Positions 7,201-9,077 of a stretch of DNA of 9,077 bases are shown piece after piece. Source of the stretch: Pseudomonadota bacterium (GTDB taxonomy: Bacteria > Pseudomonadota > Alphaproteobacteria > Rhizobiales > Hyphomicrobiaceae); the NCBI GenBank assembly GCA_023426855.1, contig JAEZBU010000116.1:1-9077 (forward strand), in the 5' to 3' direction. Position 1 is the stretch's first letter, and every line of letters starts with the position of its first letter. Both the position numbers and the translations under genes were made by a program. Below the pieces are notes generated by a model. It ran no database searches. It saw nothing but the letters and a program-made list of their open reading frames with translations, and was not told where the DNA came from.

Positions 7201-8205
7201 GGCATCATGCTGGCTCACCACATGCGCCGACGCCCTGTTCAGTCCAGCAACACTCCATGAGAACGGCGTCGTCGCCTTATCAGCGATTTCAACGCCCGGC
7301 CGGATTTGGCACTGCCCAGCGCGCAAGTCCGTGCCGAACCAGCTCGTCACCAATGAGACCGACTTGCAGTTCGGCAGCGCCGCCGCCAGTTGATCCAGCG
7401 ATACGCTCCAATCTGTTCCCCCCTGTCGCGTATGCACGTTTTCAGCGACCTGCATGCCGCCGATCTCGCGCCGCGTGATCTCCTGCCGCCCGTACACGAA
7501 TTCGCCGGAGCCCGGAATCATGACAACACCGCGAACACCGCGATGAAAATCGTCCACGGCGCGAAACACTTCGAACGACAACTGCGGCAGCCGATTGCCG
7601 AACGGCGCGAGCGCCATGCGCTCGAATACGACATAAGCAACGCCACGGAATGCCGGCGCACTATCTGCACCCTCCCGCGCGCTGATGAAGCTATCCGGCT
7701 CCTGCTGCTCGGTTCCCGGATAGAACCGCCACGTCACCGTTGAGAGATCGAGCTCCTGCCCGTCGGCCCACACCCGCGTCAGGCCGGAAATCTCGCCCTC
7801 CGCCAGAGCCACCGCGAAATTCGCGAAGTAGCGATACTCCGTCTGCCGGCCGGCGCTGCCACCACCAAGCTTGCCGCCACCACCCGCCTTCGACGTTGAG
7901 ATCTCTTCCTCGAAATCCGTCGCCCAGATCACCTGCCCGCCAACGCGGGCTCGCCCATAAATGCGTGGAACGGCGGCCCCTTCCGTCGAAGCCGTCACGC
8001 GCAGGTCGGACAGTCTGGGACCGGTCACCTGCCGCGACTGACCGGACGCCCCGAACAGCGCCTGATCGATGACCGATCCCGCCAACGCACCGATTTGCGA
8101 GCCGATGGTAGCGCCACCGATCGTGGCGCCGAGCACGGTGAGGCCGCCGGGCAGCAGCGCGCCGCCAAGCGCCGCTCCGGCAGCCGTAAGAGCAAGCGTC
8201 GCCAT
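4252..8205 (-). CDS. GTA megatron tail protein (g15-like) with GTA TIM-barrel domain
   Basis: About 1317 residues, close to the ~1300 of R. capsulatus GTA g15 (Rcc01698, the large tail-tip protein). It starts MATLALTAAG with a glycine/alanine-rich hydrophobic stretch (about 3-50). A beta-rich tail-hub region follows (to about 320), with VPRIYGRARVGGQVIW and an ALAEGEI motif. A glycosidase-like TIM barrel (GTA_TIM, about 345-735) has IGSEMRG (Glu472), DAIGIDLYWPLSDW and WLLEIGCPAVDKG (Glu656). A phage-tail_3-like segment lies at about 765-945, and beta-rich C-terminal domains end in an FN3-like fold (about 1210-1310). It is predicted to form the distal tail spike/fibre hub that contacts the cell surface. 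The frame is open 18 codons further up (8259), but those codons lie inside the peptidase gene. The start at 8205 forms a TGATG stop/start overlap and fits the family. Confidence 0.93.
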   Translation of the reverse strand: MATLALTAAGAALGGALLPGGLTVLGATIGGATIGSQIGALAGSVIDQALFGASGQSRQVTGPRLSDLRVTASTEGAAVPRIYGRARVGGQVIWATDFEEEISTSKAGGGGKLGGGSAGRQTEYRYFANFAVALAEGEISGLTRVWADGQELDLSTVTWRFYPGTEQQEPDSFISAREGADSAPAFRGVAYVVFERMALAPFGNRLPQLSFEVFRAVDDFHRGVRGVVMIPGSGEFVYGRQEITRREIGGMQVAENVHTRQGGTDWSVSLDQLAAALPNCKSVSLVTSWFGTDLRAGQCQIRPGVEIADKATTPFSWSVAGLNRASAHVVSQHDARPAYGGTPADQTVIDAIRDLKERGHSVVLTPFVLMDIPAGNALPDPYGEGVQPAYPWRGRITVDPAPGRDGSPDKTTDAADDVAAFVGTANPGNFAVAGETVTYSGPAEWSYRRFILHYAHLAKAAGGVDAFVIGSEMRGLTHVRSAADAYPFVAALVSLAEDVKAVLGAETKVTYAADWSEYFGHQPQDGSGDVYFHLDPLWASSAIDAIGIDLYWPLSDWRDGYGHADAAAGAGSIYDLDYLKANIVGGEGFDWFYASDADRAAQVRTPITDGAGKPWVFRFKDLASWWSNAHHNRPAGVEDDTPTAWVPGSKPVWLLEIGCPAVDKGANQPNVFVDPKSAETALPRFSNGKRDDLMQRRVLQALIEAFDRDAPGALLTANPISDVYSGPMVDISRTHVYAWDARPYPAFPANAEQWGDADNWRRGHWICGRTASAPVAAAVERILGDAGFADFDASLLKGILHGYALDRLMSPREALQPLELAFFFDAVESGGQIVFRPRGGAQPTIHLSADDLVERKPGAELARLTRGQETELPGSAKIRYASAAHDYRPAVAEARKLAGVSGRVAQAEIPVMLDPEQAAGIADAWLFETWTARERASFALPPSRLAVEPADVVRLTDAGRSRLLRVTEIGDLGAREIEARCVDPALYELAEGPGRSVRQPPPQSSGQPLGYFLDLPLLRGDGAEHGGYFAASQVPWPGPVALLRSPGDAGYALRALAEVPAIMAVTETTLAVGVSGRFDHAGSLVVRMISGELSSVSELQLLAGANTAAIRNADGDWEVIQFRSATLVGPSVYELDTLLRGQSGTEGAMRLGIPAGAPFVLLDTQLARVDLSPDEIGLAAQWRYGPAARDIGHASYASAEHAFRGIGLRPLCPVHVRVRRDFSGDLVITWIRRTRKGGDTWDAVEVPLSEDLERYEVDIVADGAVVRTLVADVPSATYGFSQQLDDFGVLPEEISARVYQCSAVFGRGTPAEVTLSV

Positions 8206-8651
8206 CAGTCCTCGATCCCTGGAAATGCAAACACACCGGCAAGTCTTCGACGCCACCACGGCGACACCGGCACCTCAGCGACAGCACAGCGCTCCATGGC
8301 GTGAACCATGGTTTCATGTCCGCTCAGAATTGCCGCGTGCTTTGCGGGCAGTCCTGGCCGAAACCGGAACAGCATCACATCACCCGGCCGCGCGGTATCG
8401 TGCGCCACCTCGCGAAAATGCCGACGCAGCGCACCGAGCAGTTGCTCGTGATCATCCGCTTCCGCCCAATCGCGGGCATATGGCGGTGGCAGTTCCGGCT
8501 CCGCCCCATAGATGTCGCGCCATACGCCACGCAACAGGCCGAGGCAATCCGTGCCCGCGCCGCGCATACTCGCCTGATGATGATAGGGCGTGCCGATCCA
8601 GCCGCGCGCCATCTGAATGACGTCGCACCGTCGCAACCTCTCCGTACGCAT
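8205..8651 (-). CDS. NlpC/P60 tail-tip peptidase (GTA g14-like, TIGR02219 type)
   Basis: A 148-residue papain-like cell-wall peptidase carried in the tail tip. In tailed phages and GTAs it is thought to open peptidoglycan cross-bridges during DNA delivery. The predicted nucleophile is Cys36 in GAGTDCLGLLRGVW, followed by RPGDVMLFR, the catalytic His105 in AKHAAIL and a second conserved histidine, His117, in MVHAME. The N-terminal ARGWIGTPYHHQ is the family's substrate-groove start. Length and order (hub, peptidase, megatron) match GTA g13-g14-g15. The ATG lies 5 nt after the hub stop, with AGGG in the hub's last codons as ribosome site, and its TGA overlaps the megatron ATG by one base, so all three should be translated from one message. 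It has no signal peptide, as expected for a particle component. Confidence 0.93.
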   Translation of the reverse strand: MRTERLRRCDVIQMARGWIGTPYHHQASMRGAGTDCLGLLRGVWRDIYGAEPELPPPYARDWAEADDHEQLLGALRRHFREVAHDTARPGDVMLFRFRPGLPAKHAAILSGHETMVHAMERCAVAEVPVSPWWRRRLAGVFAFPGIED

Positions 8652-8656
8652 CAGCC

Positions 8657-9077
8657 CTATCCGCGTACGTAGGACGTGACGAAATCATTCCCCGGCATAT
8701 GCGGAAAACCACGAAAATTCGCGACATTCGCGAACTTGTCCCGGCACGTCGCAAGCTGCTTGTCGCATCCCGCGGAGAGTTCCACCTCATCGCCCACCGC
8801 AACCGGCCGCGCAGGCTCCTGCCACAATTCGATATCGACGGCCTCATCGCGGAAACGATGCACGCGAATTTCAAACGCCTGGCCTGCGTTGTCACCGCTC
8901 ACAAACCGCAAAAGCCCGCGCGAACACCACCCATCCGCAAACGTCGCGCTACCCTCGATCCGCAATCCGCGCGGCGACAGCACCTCCAATACATTGCCGA
9001 TGCCGCGATAAGCATCCGATGCCAGATCGACACCGCAACGCGCATCACCAAGATCCGCATCGCACTGATATTGGAAA
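8657..9077 (-). CDS. GTA tail hub protein, DUF2163 / g13-like, 5' part beyond window
   Basis: The frame is open to the right edge and 139 residues of the C-terminal half are visible; family members are around 290 residues. The visible part opens with YQCDADLGDARCGVDL and ends with AGCDKQLATC followed by FANVANFRGFPHMPGND, both hallmarks of the DUF2163/TIGR02218 family and its Phage_BR0599-type C-terminus. The family supplies the tail hub at the baseplate (R. capsulatus GTA g13, Rcc01696). Four cysteines fall in a C-x8-C ... C-x6-C arrangement, the spacing I recall for the iron-sulphur cluster ligands of lambda tail-tip protein gpL, so an Fe-S cluster is likely. A TTG near 8989 could be read as a start but is internal: upstream codons continue the conserved family sequence without a stop. 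Confidence 0.92.
   Translation of the reverse strand, partial: FQYQCDADLGDARCGVDLASDAYRGIGNVLEVLSPRGLRIEGSATFADGWCSRGLLRFVSGDNAGQAFEIRVHRFRDEAVDIELWQEPARPVAVGDEVELSAGCDKQLATCRDKFANVANFRGFPHMPGNDFVTSYVRG

Noticed and set aside
5668..7260. Plus-strand open frames of 274 and 217 codons opposite the megatron
   Set aside because: Arg-rich shadow translations without start signals or domains inside a strongly supported minus-strand gene.
1..9077. tRNA genes, attachment sites, insertion sequences, CRISPR arrays
   Set aside because: No cloverleaf, terminal repeats with transposase, or regularly spaced repeats were seen. Gaps between genes are short, the largest being 167 nt.

Overview
This window reads as alphaproteobacterial chromosome, most likely Hyphomicrobiales (Bradyrhizobium/Rhodopseudomonas-like relatives). 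The base composition is GC-rich. The gene content combines a gene transfer agent (GTA) type tail-tip module with a PepSY / PhoP-like / PhoQ-like signalling set of the sort I associate with that group. The genus is an inference from family resemblance. Every gene I can support lies on the minus strand, so transcription runs from the right edge to the left.

Right half (9077 to 4252): three tail-tip genes occur in the same order as genes g13-g14-g15 of the Rhodobacter capsulatus GTA. They are a DUF2163 hub protein (cut by the window edge), an NlpC/P60 tail peptidase, and a very large 'megatron' tail protein of about 1317 residues with a GTA TIM-barrel domain. Spacing is tight: 5 nt between hub and peptidase, and a TGATG stop/start overlap between peptidase and megatron.

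Middle (4215 to 2917): 36 nt after the megatron comes one continuous 432-codon reading frame. It joins a TIGR02594-type cysteine peptidase domain, a GH108 muramidase domain with a peptidoglycan-binding tail, and a C-terminal two-helix holin. The holin part has its own ATG behind a strong AGGAGA ribosome site, so the locus may make both a fusion and a free holin. This makes it a compact lysis cassette attached directly to the tail genes.

Left half (2849 to 1): an ordinary chromosomal signalling cluster follows. It holds a small exported PepSY-like protein, then, after a 135-nt gap containing a perfect 8-bp inverted repeat, an OmpR/PhoP-type response regulator. That regulator overlaps by 11 nt a PhoQ-type membrane histidine kinase. 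At the far left is the start of a glycine-zipper outer-membrane lipoprotein, cut by the window edge. No integrase, tRNA, attachment site, insertion sequence or CRISPR array is visible. The phage-like genes therefore look like a resident GTA or tail-module remnant rather than a fresh prophage, although only its distal end can be seen here.
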